This document shows, in pieces, positions 1 through 5,481 of a stretch of DNA of 5,540 nucleotides. The DNA lies in the NCBI GenBank assembly GCA_016208065.1, contig JACQYU010000044.1:1-5540 (forward strand), read 5' to 3'. This stretch comes from Candidatus Falkowiibacteriota bacterium. Its GTDB lineage: Bacteria; Patescibacteriota; Patescibacteriia; Patescibacteriales; GWC2-42-12. The position numbers and the translations under genes are program-made. The notes below the pieces were generated by a model that saw only the letters and a program-made list of their open reading frames with translations, made no database searches and was not told the DNA's origin. Every line of letters starts with the position of its first letter. The stretch's first letter is position 1.

Positions 1-15
1 AAAAAAAAAAAAAAA
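1..15. repeat. Homopolymer A tract (at least 15 bases) at the window edge
   Basis: Fifteen consecutive A residues open the window. On the minus strand they are T and would encode at least four Phe codons in the second hydrophobic segment of the leftmost membrane protein. The true length cannot be known because the run reaches the edge. It may be a genuine slippage-prone tract or an assembly or sequencing end artefact. Confidence 0.9.
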
Positions 16-304
16 CAGCTAAAACAATCAAGCAGGTAGCTAAAACAAAAATCATATTTAGAGTATCATGTCTAAATAAATTTCCAATATTGGTTAAAGT
101 GCGGCCGCTAAATACTCCGGTAGAAAAAATTCTTTGCCAAGCCGGAAATAATGCCTGGCTCGGGCTCGCGCCGGCGTTATTAAATAAAATTTCAAATTCT
201 CCGCCGTTGCCTAAGAGCGCGGCAAAAATGCCAAACCACCAAAGATATTTGTTGCGCCAGGTTAATACCCAGGCTTGTTTTAAAATATTTCTATAAAATG
301 GCAT
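1..304 (-). CDS. Hypothetical multi-pass membrane protein, N-terminal part (3' end outside window)
   Basis: The first 101 codons are visible, starting at the ATG at 304-302, and the frame stays open to the window edge. The start is firm: AAGGAGG lies about five bases upstream, the best ribosome binding site in the window. The N-terminus (MPFYRNILKQAW, then a charged WRNKY and a Trp/Phe-rich hydrophobic run at residues 20-33) looks like a short membrane entry followed by a soluble Gly/Asn/Ser-rich loop. A second hydrophobic segment begins near residue 83 and continues into a run of Phe codons. I associate this N-terminal style with uncharacterised integral membrane proteins of Patescibacteria, but I recognise no catalytic motif and assign no function. 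The last visible codons are a homopolymer of A on the plus strand (1-15), so the reading frame beyond this point depends on that run being assembled correctly. The gene follows ftsH but has its own promoter. Confidence 0.75.
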   Translation of the reverse strand, partial: MPFYRNILKQAWVLTWRNKYLWWFGIFAALLGNGGEFEILFNNAGASPSQALFPAWQRIFSTGVFSGRTLTNIGNLFRHDTLNMIFVLATCLIVLAVFFFF

Positions 305-309
305 AAGAT

Positions 310-334
310 CCTCCTTTCGCCGCTTAAAGCGAAA
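310..334 (-). promoter_or_regulatory. Strong Shine-Dalgarno with an abutting hairpin for the leftmost gene
   Basis: On the minus strand TTTCGC (334-329) and GCGAAA (320-315) are exact inverted repeats around an 8-base loop. The Shine-Dalgarno core GGAGG (314-310) follows directly, with five bases between it and the ATG. The 3' arm of the hairpin ends where the ribosome binding site begins, so the stem could either limit access or present the site. The sequence is clear; any regulatory effect is inference. Confidence 0.6.
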
Positions 335-353
335 TTTAATTATTAATATTTAT

Positions 354-383
354 ATTATACCACAAAAATATATTAATAAACAA
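354..383 (-). promoter_or_regulatory. Sigma-70-type promoter with extended -10 for the leftmost membrane gene
   Basis: Reading the minus strand, TTGTTT (383-378) is followed by an 18-base spacer and TATAAT (359-354). TG plus one base directly precedes the -10 box, giving an extended -10. The expected start of transcription is near 347, which leaves a leader of about 43 bases containing the hairpin and Shine-Dalgarno site. The promoter lies between the ftsH stop and the next gene, so that gene need not depend on ftsH transcription. Confidence 0.7.
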
Positions 384-396
384 CGCCTTATGATAA

Positions 397-408
397 AGAC
401 TTAAGTCT
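397..408 (-). terminator. Possible weak terminator downstream of ftsH
   Basis: A perfect 12-base palindrome, AGACTTAAGTCT, lies just after the ftsH stop codon and is followed on the minus strand by a short T-rich stretch (TTTAT). As RNA it gives only a 4-bp stem with a TTAA loop, so termination would be weak. The same palindrome could instead be a protein-binding site upstream of the next promoter. Confidence 0.25.
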
Positions 409-414
409 AAAAAA

Positions 415-2244
415 TTATTCTTCTTTTTTCTTCTCCCCAACGATTTTTTCAAATTCTTCTTTTTCTAAAGTTTCTTTGGCTATGAGTTCAGCCACGACTT
501 TTTCTAAAAATTCATGCTTAATTTTAATCAAGCCTTTGGCTTGATGCACGGCCTTATCAATAAAGTTGGATATTTCTTTATCAATTTGCTCAGCTACCTT
601 TTCGCTATAATCACGCTGTTCATGAATTTCCCGTCCCAAGAATATCATCTCGTCTTTTTCGCCGAAAGTGCGCGGGCCCAAAGATTCGCTCATGCCGAAA
701 TCGGTAATTAATTTTCTGGCTAATCCGGTGGCGCGCCTTAAATCAGAAGTAGCGCCGGTAGTAACTTCGCCGAAAATCTCCTGCTCGGTGACATAGCCGG
801 CGAGCAGTATGGCGATTTCTTCAACGTATTCGGTCTTTGAATACATATGTTTATCTTCCAGCGGTATTTTTAAAGTGTAGCCGCCGGCTTGGCCGCGGGC
901 GATAATAGAAACTTTTTGCACCGGATCGCTACGGGGCAAAAAATGCGCTACGATAGCGTGGCCGGCCTCATGATAGGCGGTTATCTTTTTTTCTTTATCC
1001 GATAAAATTCTTGATTTTCTTTCCGGCCCGAGCATTACTTTTTCAATCGAAGAAAAAATTTCTTCCAAATCAATTATTTTTTTATTTTTCATGGCTGCCA
1101 AAATAGCGGCTTCGTTTAAAAGATTGGCTAGATCGGCGCCGGTAAAACCCGGGGTTCTTTCGGCCACGCGCTTTAAACTTACTTCTTTGCCTAACGGTTT
1201 TTTCTTGGAGTGAACCTTTAAAATGGCTTCGCGGTCGGCGAGGTCGGGTTCGTCCAAAATAACCCGGCGGTCAAAACGCCCGGGCCTAAGCAGCGCCGGG
1301 TCTAGAACGTCGGGGCGATTAGTGGCCGCGATAACAATAACATTAGCGTTGGGATCAAAACCGTCCATTTCCACTAAAATTTGGTTTAAAGTCTGCTCGC
1401 GTTCATCGTGCGATCCGCCGAGTCCGGCGCCACGCCGGCGGCCGACCGCGTCAATTTCATCAATAAAAATTATGCATGGCGCGCCTTTTTTAGCTTTACG
1501 AAATAAATCTCTAACGCGGGAAGCCCCGACACCCACGAACATTTCAACGAACTCGGAGCCGGAAATGGAAAAAAACGGCACGCCAGCCTCGCCCGCGACT
1601 GCGCGAGCTAGCAATGTTTTACCCGTGCCCGGAGAACCTAAAAGCAAAACTCCACGCGGCGTGCGCGCTCCCAATTCGGAAAATTTTTGAGGATTTCTTA
1701 AAAATTCAACAACTTCAGATAGCTCTTCCTTAGCCTCCTTGGCCCCGGCCACATCCTTAAAAGTTACCTTGCCTTTAAATTCTCGGCCGGTTTCCCTGGC
1801 TTGGGACTGGCCAAACATCATAGCTTTGGAGTTAGCGCCCTGAACCGAGCGCATCATAAAATAAATAAAAACGCTGATTAAAAGGAAAGGGATTAAAAAA
1901 GGCAAAATCGTGGCCAGCCAATAATCCAAACCTTGATTATCTTGGACTTCAACCAGCAAGCCGCTTAATTTATTCGGGTCAACATTATAATTTTTAACAA
2001 TCTGCGAAAAAGTATCACCAGCTTCTTTTTTAACCACTTCGCTTTTTCCGTCTTTTAAGGTCGCTCTTATTTCATTGCCCACAATAATAATTTTGGCAAC
2101 TGCTTGGCTGTTTATCTGGCTGATTAAAGTTTCCACCCCAACCTGCTCATTTTTTTGGCCGTTGCCGCCGAACAAGCTAAAAAGAGCGGCAATCAGCAAA
2201 AATACCGTAAAAAATATTAAAAAGTTCTTAATTAAATTTTTCAT
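415..2244 (-). CDS. ftsH: ATP-dependent zinc metalloprotease FtsH
   Basis: This 609-residue protein is a complete FtsH, the membrane-anchored hexameric protease that unfolds and degrades damaged membrane proteins and selected soluble regulators. Two transmembrane segments (about residues 7-25 and 110-131) flank an extracytoplasmic domain. The AAA+ module follows: Walker A GSPGTGKT at 203-210 (Ser where Pro is common), pore loop FVG at 236-238, Walker B IIFIDEID at 258-265, and the second region of homology ending in GRFDR with arginine fingers R323 and R326. The peptidase domain has the zinc site HEAGH at 425-429, with the third ligand probably D501 in TTGATSD. The C-terminus is a charged, lysine/glutamate-rich helical tail. 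Length and domain order are normal and no key residue is missing. The ATG start gives a proper N-terminal membrane anchor, although no clear Shine-Dalgarno precedes it. It has its own promoter right after glyQS. Confidence 0.98.
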   Translation of the reverse strand: MKNLIKNFLIFFTVFLLIAALFSLFGGNGQKNEQVGVETLISQINSQAVAKIIIVGNEIRATLKDGKSEVVKKEAGDTFSQIVKNYNVDPNKLSGLLVEVQDNQGLDYWLATILPFLIPFLLISVFIYFMMRSVQGANSKAMMFGQSQARETGREFKGKVTFKDVAGAKEAKEELSEVVEFLRNPQKFSELGARTPRGVLLLGSPGTGKTLLARAVAGEAGVPFFSISGSEFVEMFVGVGASRVRDLFRKAKKGAPCIIFIDEIDAVGRRRGAGLGGSHDEREQTLNQILVEMDGFDPNANVIVIAATNRPDVLDPALLRPGRFDRRVILDEPDLADREAILKVHSKKKPLGKEVSLKRVAERTPGFTGADLANLLNEAAILAAMKNKKIIDLEEIFSSIEKVMLGPERKSRILSDKEKKITAYHEAGHAIVAHFLPRSDPVQKVSIIARGQAGGYTLKIPLEDKHMYSKTEYVEEIAILLAGYVTEQEIFGEVTTGATSDLRRATGLARKLITDFGMSESLGPRTFGEKDEMIFLGREIHEQRDYSEKVAEQIDKEISNFIDKAVHQAKGLIKIKHEFLEKVVAELIAKETLEKEEFEKIVGEKKKEE

Positions 2245-2254
2245 TTATTTTATT

Positions 2255-2280
2255 CTTATAATTTATAAATTAACTATAAG
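2255..2280. repeat. AT-rich inverted repeat at the expected ftsH transcription start
   Basis: CTTATA (2255-2260) and TATAAG (2275-2280) are exact inverted repeats separated by 14 bases. A 12-base palindrome, AATTTATAAATT (2260-2271), sits between them and overlaps the left arm by one base. The block starts immediately downstream of the ftsH -10 box and covers the expected +1 site near 2274, where a repressor operator or a weak 5' UTR hairpin could sit. In DNA this AT-rich, chance symmetry is quite possible. Confidence 0.35.
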
Positions 2281-2309
2281 ATTATATTACATTTATCCTT
2301 ATTTGGCAA
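2281..2309 (-). promoter_or_regulatory. Near-consensus sigma-70 promoter for ftsH
   Basis: On the minus strand TTGCCA (2309-2304) matches the -35 consensus at five of six positions. It is followed by a 17-base spacer and a perfect TATAAT (2286-2281). The -35 box begins with the base right after the TGA stop of glyQS. Transcription would start near 2274, giving a leader of about 30 bases. No terminator separates glyQS from this promoter, so some read-through from glyQS is likely. Confidence 0.8.
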
Positions 2310-3611
2310 TCAAGCGGAAAACTTATCCCGAAAAAAATTATTTAGATCTTTAATCTTAACCCTGGTTTGTTCCATGGTATCGCGGTCGCGCACGGTTGCA
2401 TCGCCTTTTTCCAAAGAATCAAAATCAACGGTTAGACAATACGGCGTGCCGATTTCATCCTGCCGGCGGTAGCGCTTGCCGATGTTGCCGTTATCGTCAA
2501 ACTCGCACATATAATTCTTTGCCAGCTCCAAATATAATTCTCTGGCTTTATTTACCAGCTCCGGCCTGTTTCTTAGCAGAGGGAAAATCGCCACTTTTAC
2601 CGGCGCCAAATTATTTTTAAATTTCATTACCAAGCGTGTTTCTTCTCCAACTTTTTCTTCATTAAAAGCCGAGAGTATGACCGCTAAAGCCATCCGATCG
2701 ACTCCTAGGCTTGGCTCAATCACATGCGGAATAAATTCTTCTTGTGTTTCCGGATCTCTAAATTTTAAATTATGATTTTTCAGATCAAAATCCGTCCGGT
2801 AGGCCAATCCGAAAAGTTCTTTGCGGCCGAAAGGAAAATCGAATTCCGTGTCTACGGTCTTTTTGGAATAATGCGCCAATTCTTCTTTTTTAATATTATG
2901 AAAAAATAATCTTTTTGAGTCGACTCCGATTTCGTCCATCCACTTCTTAAAATCTTCCAGCCAGCCGTCGAATTTTTCTTCCCAGTTTGTTTTTTCCGGA
3001 TTAAAAAAATATTCAATTTCCATTTGTTCAAACTCGCGCGTGCGGAAAATAAAATTGCCGGGAGTAATTTCATTGCGAAAAGCTTTGCCAATCTGCGCCA
3101 CGCCAAAAGGCAGCTTCCGCCGCGTTGTGTCCAAAATATTTTTAAAATTTACAAAAATTCCTTGGGCGGTTTCGGGGCGAAAATATGTTTCGGCTGATTT
3201 ATCTTCCGTCGATCCTAAAAAAGTTTTCATCAATCCGCTAAAAGGGCGCGGCTCGGTAAGCTCGCCCTTGCATTCCGGGCAATCTTTGCCAATATCATCG
3301 GCCCGGTATCTTTTATGGCATTTTTTGCATTCCACTAGCGGATCTTTAAATTCCTTGAGATGACCGCTGGCCTCCCAGGTTTTAGGATTCATAATAATCG
3401 CCGCGTCCAACCCGACTATATCTTCGCGCTTTTGCACAAAAGTTTTCCAGAAGTATTGTTTAATATTATTTTTAAGCTCTACTCCATAAGGCCCATAATC
3501 CCAAGAGTTGGCTAAACCGCCGTAAATTTCCGAAGATGGATAAACAAATCCCCGCCGCTTACAGAGCGAAACGATTTTTTCTAAAGTCGCCTGATCTTTT
3601 TTATTGGCCAT
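2310..3611 (-). CDS. glyQS: Glycyl-tRNA synthetase, single-chain dimeric (alpha2) class II type
   Basis: This 433-residue enzyme charges tRNA-Gly with glycine using ATP in the cytoplasm. It is the single-chain archaeal/eukaryotic-like form also found in many bacteria, not the two-gene alpha/beta form. Visible landmarks are the N-terminal class II motif 1 region with GGLANSWDYGPYG (31-43); a four-cysteine zinc site at C95, C98, C111 and C114; RPETAQGIF (145-153); motif 2 around FRNEITPGNF and FRTREFEQMEIEYF (178-202); motif 3 in EPSLGVDRMALAV (299-311); and a C-terminal anticodon-binding domain from about residue 337. It looks complete, at the compact end of the family's length. The ATG at 3611 is the only sensible start, since the family N-terminus follows at once; there is no clear Shine-Dalgarno. 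It ends on TGA, which is read as stop here. I see no T-box in its short leader. Confidence 0.97.
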   Translation of the reverse strand: MANKKDQATLEKIVSLCKRRGFVYPSSEIYGGLANSWDYGPYGVELKNNIKQYFWKTFVQKREDIVGLDAAIIMNPKTWEASGHLKEFKDPLVECKKCHKRYRADDIGKDCPECKGELTEPRPFSGLMKTFLGSTEDKSAETYFRPETAQGIFVNFKNILDTTRRKLPFGVAQIGKAFRNEITPGNFIFRTREFEQMEIEYFFNPEKTNWEEKFDGWLEDFKKWMDEIGVDSKRLFFHNIKKEELAHYSKKTVDTEFDFPFGRKELFGLAYRTDFDLKNHNLKFRDPETQEEFIPHVIEPSLGVDRMALAVILSAFNEEKVGEETRLVMKFKNNLAPVKVAIFPLLRNRPELVNKARELYLELAKNYMCEFDDNGNIGKRYRRQDEIGTPYCLTVDFDSLEKGDATVRDRDTMEQTRVKIKDLNNFFRDKFSA

Positions 3612-3646
3612 ATTTTTAATTTATCAAATAAAACATAACTTAATTC

Positions 3647-3655
3647 ATTATAGCA
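3647..3655 (-). promoter_or_regulatory. Extended -10 promoter for glyQS
   Basis: On the minus strand TG, one base, then a perfect TATAAT (3652-3647) form an extended -10 element. No good -35 hexamer stands at 16-18 bases upstream, where the sequence is close to AGACCC; the extended -10 would compensate. Transcription should begin near 3640, about 29 bases before the glyQS ATG, so there is no room for a riboswitch or T-box leader. Confidence 0.65.
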
Positions 3656-3680
3656 TTTTTTCATATCCTGGGTCTATTTC

Positions 3681-3711
3681 AAAAACGCCCTTAAAAATTA
3701 GGGGCGTTTTT
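3681..3711 (-). terminator. Intrinsic terminator after rpsA
   Basis: AAAAACGCCC (3681-3690) and GGGCGTTTTT (3702-3711) form a perfect 10-bp stem around an 11-base loop. On the minus strand the GC core is followed by a run of five T. It lies just past the -1 frame stop of rpsA (3719-3717). It overlaps the stop of the literal reading frame (3712-3710), which suggests that the literal frame has overrun its ancestral end. The structure is symmetric and could also work on the plus strand. Confidence 0.85.
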
Positions 3712-4816
3712 AAAATTTATTTTTCTTTCTTCTTTTTCGCCGGTTTGTCCATTTTTTCTTCTGTATCCTCAGTTTTCTCTTTCTTCGCCTTCTTGATTTT
3801 AACTTTTTTTTCGCTTTCGTCTTTTTCTTCTTTCTTATTTTTTTTAAATTCGCTTTTAGGAGCGGGCTGCTCACGAATAAGCCAAACGGATTAACTTTAA
3901 GAATCGTGCCGGAAACCGCCTGTCCGACTTTATATTTAGTCTCCACATCATGCCAAGGATCGGTTAAAAGCTTTTTGGCCGATAAAAATATTTTCGAGCC
4001 TTCAATGGAAATTATTTCGGCCTTAACTTTATCACCGACTTTAAATAAATCCGACGGATCGTCAATGCGCTGCCAAGCCAGTTCGGAAATATGGATTAAA
4101 CCTTCCAAATTTTCGCCGAAACTTACGAAAACCCCAAAATCTGTTAAAGCTGTAATCGCGCCTAGAACCTCGCTGCCGACTTTATATTTGGAAATTATAT
4201 CTTTTTGCTTTTCTTGCCAAGCTTCTTTCTCGCTAACAATTAATTTTTCGTCCTTCTCGTCCAAGGTCATAACTTTAACTTCAAAATCGGTTCCGACAAA
4301 AGATTTTAACTTGTCTAAAATCCTGCCCTTATCGCCGCCGTTAACTCGCGGATAATTTTCCGGAGCTAATTGCGAAACCGGCAAAAATCCCTGAATTTGG
4401 CCATAGCTTACGAGCAAGCCGCCTTTATTGGCGTCCTGAACCCTAAATTTCAATATTTTTCTATTCTCATAAGCGTCAAATAAAGCGCTCCAAGCTTTTT
4501 GCTGGCCCGCGCTCCTAAATGACAATTCCAAGTCTCCATTTTCATTTTCCTCTTCAACTACGGTAGCTTCAACTTCGTCGCCGGGTTTTAAATTAGCGTA
4601 TTCCTCGGCTTCAAAATAAAGCTCTCGGCCGCGCACCACGCCGGTGGCAATGCCGTTAATATCAAGCTTAACTTCGGCTTTTGAAGCGGATAAAACCGTA
4701 CCGGTTATAATATCCCCGGCTTGAGGAATTTTCGCGTTTTCCGCGTCCAACATTTTTTGAAAATCATCGTTGGAAATATCGGCCTGGCCGTTGTTTAATT
4801 TATTTTCTTCTGCCAT
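3710..4816 (-). CDS. rpsA: Ribosomal protein S1, with truncated fourth S1 domain and an out-of-frame tail
   Basis: S1 binds mRNA on the small ribosomal subunit and helps load transcripts that lack strong Shine-Dalgarno sites. From the ATG at 4816 the frame encodes 368 residues. OB-fold S1 repeats lie at about 33-102, 118-198 and 211-281; the third is the clearest, with TDFGVFVSFG and EGLIHISEL. A fourth begins at about 294 (YKVGQAVSGTILKVNPFGLFV) and breaks off after V315 at 3872. The remaining 53 residues in this frame are an arginine/lysine-rich string unlike S1. In the -1 frame the same DNA encodes a plausible acidic/lysine tail ending in TAA at 3719-3717. A deletion inside the fourth domain that also shifted frame, or an assembly error, explains this best. 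The in-frame GTG at 4867 would add 17 unlike residues and lies in the leader hairpin, so I prefer 4816. No Shine-Dalgarno is present. Confidence 0.85.
   Translation of the reverse strand: MAEENKLNNGQADISNDDFQKMLDAENAKIPQAGDIITGTVLSASKAEVKLDINGIATGVVRGRELYFEAEEYANLKPGDEVEATVVEEENENGDLELSFRSAGQQKAWSALFDAYENRKILKFRVQDANKGGLLVSYGQIQGFLPVSQLAPENYPRVNGGDKGRILDKLKSFVGTDFEVKVMTLDEKDEKLIVSEKEAWQEKQKDIISKYKVGSEVLGAITALTDFGVFVSFGENLEGLIHISELAWQRIDDPSDLFKVGDKVKAEIISIEGSKIFLSAKKLLTDPWHDVETKYKVGQAVSGTILKVNPFGLFVSSPLLKANLKKIRKKKKTKAKKKLKSRRRRKRKLRIQKKKWTNRRKRRKKNKF
3717..3872 (-). other. Probable ancestral C-terminal tail of rpsA in the -1 frame
   Basis: Relative to the main rpsA frame, the -1 frame is open from the codon starting at 3872 and encodes 51 residues beginning EQPAPKSEFKK and ending PAKKKKEK, followed by TAA. 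It mixes Glu, Asp and Lys and uses mainly AAA, GAA and GAC codons, as low-complexity tails of S1 and other ribosome-associated proteins often do. The main frame over the same bases is crowded with AGA, AGG and CGA arginine codons. The stop falls neatly before the terminator hairpin. The -1 frame is closed upstream by TAA around 3894, so this is not a separate gene. Confidence 0.65.
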
Positions 4817-4825
4817 AAAATAAAA

Positions 4826-4880
4826 AAGATGACCTAACCTCTCTTTACGGAGAAGCCCTTTGGCCACCTTATGCCAAAGG
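4826..4880 (-). promoter_or_regulatory. Structured 5' leader of rpsA with competing hairpins
   Basis: The leader runs from about 4906 to 4817. Hairpin A pairs CCTTTGGC (4880-4873) with GCCAAAGG (4864-4857) around an 8-base loop. Hairpin B pairs CTTCTC (4855-4850) with GAGAGG (4843-4838), one G-U pair, around a 6-base loop. An alternative stem pairs AAGGTGGCC (4870-4862) with GGTCATCTT (4834-4826), nine pairs with two G-U, enclosing hairpin B and followed by a T-rich stretch down to the ATG; this resembles an intrinsic terminator and excludes hairpin A. E. coli rpsA also lacks a strong Shine-Dalgarno, starts from a structured AU-rich leader and is repressed by its own product. Autoregulation here is inference. 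Confidence 0.5.
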
Positions 4881-4912
4881 TTTAATTAAAGGTGATTTTA
4901 AATTATTTTTAT

Positions 4913-4941
4913 ATTATACACTAAATAATAAAAAATGCAAA
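4913..4941 (-). promoter_or_regulatory. Promoter for rpsA
   Basis: On the minus strand TTTGCA (4941-4936, four of six consensus bases) is followed by a 17-base spacer and a perfect TATAAT (4918-4913). The expected start near 4906 gives rpsA a leader of about 90 bases, clearly longer than those of its neighbours. The promoter begins only a few bases after the TAG stop of the upstream membrane protein gene. Confidence 0.7.
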
Positions 4942-4946
4942 CTCAT

Positions 4947-5402
4947 CTAATTAATCTCAATATTCTTTTTAATTTCTAACAAATATTTTCCGCAATCATT
5001 GGTTTGGTTTTTATCCGCTGATTCAAAAACCAGCTTGCCGTATTTAGCCGATAAAACAACTTTAGCCTGATTTTCAAGCGCCTCGCCGGATTTTAAATAA
5101 TAATGCCTGATTGCGCATTTTTTCTTGCCAGCCTCTTCAATAAACAAAACCAAATTTTTTGATCCTAAGGTCTTAAATTTATTGGGCAAAATAAATTCAT
5201 AACCAGATATCACATTGCTTATTATTAAATCATTTTCGGTTACGGTTATGGCGTAAGGCGAAGCTTGATGAGAAATTTGCGAGCTTAGCCAGTCAACGCT
5301 TTCTTCGCGCATTAAAGCATACCAAATAGCGAAAATACCGGCGCCGGTCGCTAAAAATAACAAAACTATTTTAAGCGTATAATTTTTTTCTATCTTTGGC
5401 AT
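4947..5402 (-). CDS. Small single-pass membrane protein, function unknown
   Basis: This 151-residue protein starts MPKIEKNYTLK at the ATG at 5402. A single hydrophobic segment at about residues 11-30 follows a short basic N-terminus, and there is no signal-peptidase or lipobox motif, so it looks like a signal-anchored protein. The remaining roughly 120 residues would face outward and are mixed alpha/beta in character, with a hydrophobic strand-like stretch at 57-72 and two cysteines (C96, C137) that could form a disulfide. I recognise no family or catalytic motif. An upstream TTG at 5429 would add nine residues but overlaps the promoter, so the ATG is preferred. The only ribosome-site-like sequence is AAGG twelve bases upstream, which is too far to be convincing. 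No terminator follows; the rpsA promoter comes next. It is probably a lineage-specific envelope protein, but that is inference. Confidence 0.8.
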   Translation of the reverse strand: MPKIEKNYTLKIVLLFLATGAGIFAIWYALMREESVDWLSSQISHQASPYAITVTENDLIISNVISGYEFILPNKFKTLGSKNLVLFIEEAGKKKCAIRHYYLKSGEALENQAKVVLSAKYGKLVFESADKNQTNDCGKYLLEIKKNIEIN

Positions 5403-5408
5403 AACTGA

Positions 5409-5414
5409 ATTATA
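5409..5414 (-). promoter_or_regulatory. -10 box directly upstream of the small membrane protein (possible leaderless mRNA)
   Basis: A perfect TATAAT (5414-5409) ends six bases before the A of the ATG at 5402. Transcription normally begins about seven bases past the -10 box, so the mRNA would begin at or within a base or two of the start codon. No good -35 hexamer is seen at the usual distance, where the flank of the terminator hairpin lies. That weakens the promoter call. Confidence 0.5.
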
Positions 5415-5432
5415 CCTTATTTTTTTCAATGA

Positions 5433-5460
5433 AAACCCCCAGCTAAAACGCTGGGGGTTT
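5433..5460. terminator. Strong, probably bidirectional intrinsic terminator
   Basis: AAACCCCCAGC (5433-5443) and GCTGGGGGTTT (5450-5460) form a perfect 11-bp stem around a 6-base loop. On the minus strand it closes the gene ending at 5481 and is followed by TTTTC. On the plus strand it is followed by a T-rich tail (TTTCTTTTT), the better U tract of the two, although I see no plus-strand gene that needs it. Confidence 0.8.
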
Positions 5461-5466
5461 CTTTTT

Positions 5467-5481
5467 GCTGGCTACGCCAGC
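5467..5481. repeat. Short perfect hairpin overlapping a stop codon
   Basis: GCTGGC (5467-5472) and GCCAGC (5476-5481) form a 6-bp stem with a 3-base loop. It starts on the last base of the TAG stop of the right-edge gene and is separated from the larger terminator hairpin by six bases. It may simply strengthen termination or protect the 3' end. The shared GCTGG/CCAGC core with its larger neighbour is noticeable. Confidence 0.6.

Noticed and set aside
102..109. GCGGCCGC (NotI site) as a sign of vector sequence
   Set aside because: It lies in frame within the membrane protein gene (encoding Ser-Gly-Arg) with normal flanking coding sequence on both sides. Other GC-rich 8-mers such as GGCGCGCC also occur inside ftsH.
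1223..1690. A 155-codon open frame on the plus strand within ftsH
   Set aside because: It is a mirror of the strongly conserved AAA+ region of ftsH, rich in Ser/Arg/Pro with no recognisable domain. The minus strand has every expected FtsH motif.
2310..2312. UGA recoded as glycine (code 25), prompted by the CPR-like context
   Set aside because: glyQS ends at this TGA at a natural family C-terminus, with a promoter starting at the next base. No in-frame TGA occurs inside the conserved genes.
3612..3646. T-box or other riboswitch controlling glyQS
   Set aside because: The predicted leader is only about 29 bases, far too short for a T-box, and shows no specifier stem or terminator.
3866..3896. 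Programmed -1 ribosomal frameshift in rpsA
   Set aside because: The shift would have to occur between the -1 frame TAA near 3894 and about 3872, and no slippery heptamer of the X XXY YYZ type is there. It would also not supply the missing half of the S1 domain.
3906..4355. A 149-codon open frame on the plus strand within rpsA
   Set aside because: It is the antisense shadow of the S1 repeats and has no own promoter, ribosome site or domain.
4814..4867. Upstream GTG start for rpsA at 4867
   Set aside because: The frame is open, but the 17 extra residues do not resemble S1, the codon sits in the loop and arm of the leader hairpin, and no ribosome binding site precedes it.
5403..5429. Upstream TTG start for the small membrane protein at 5429
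   Set aside because: The extension would be encoded by the -10 box region itself, and the ATG at 5402 directly precedes a normal basic N-terminus and membrane anchor.
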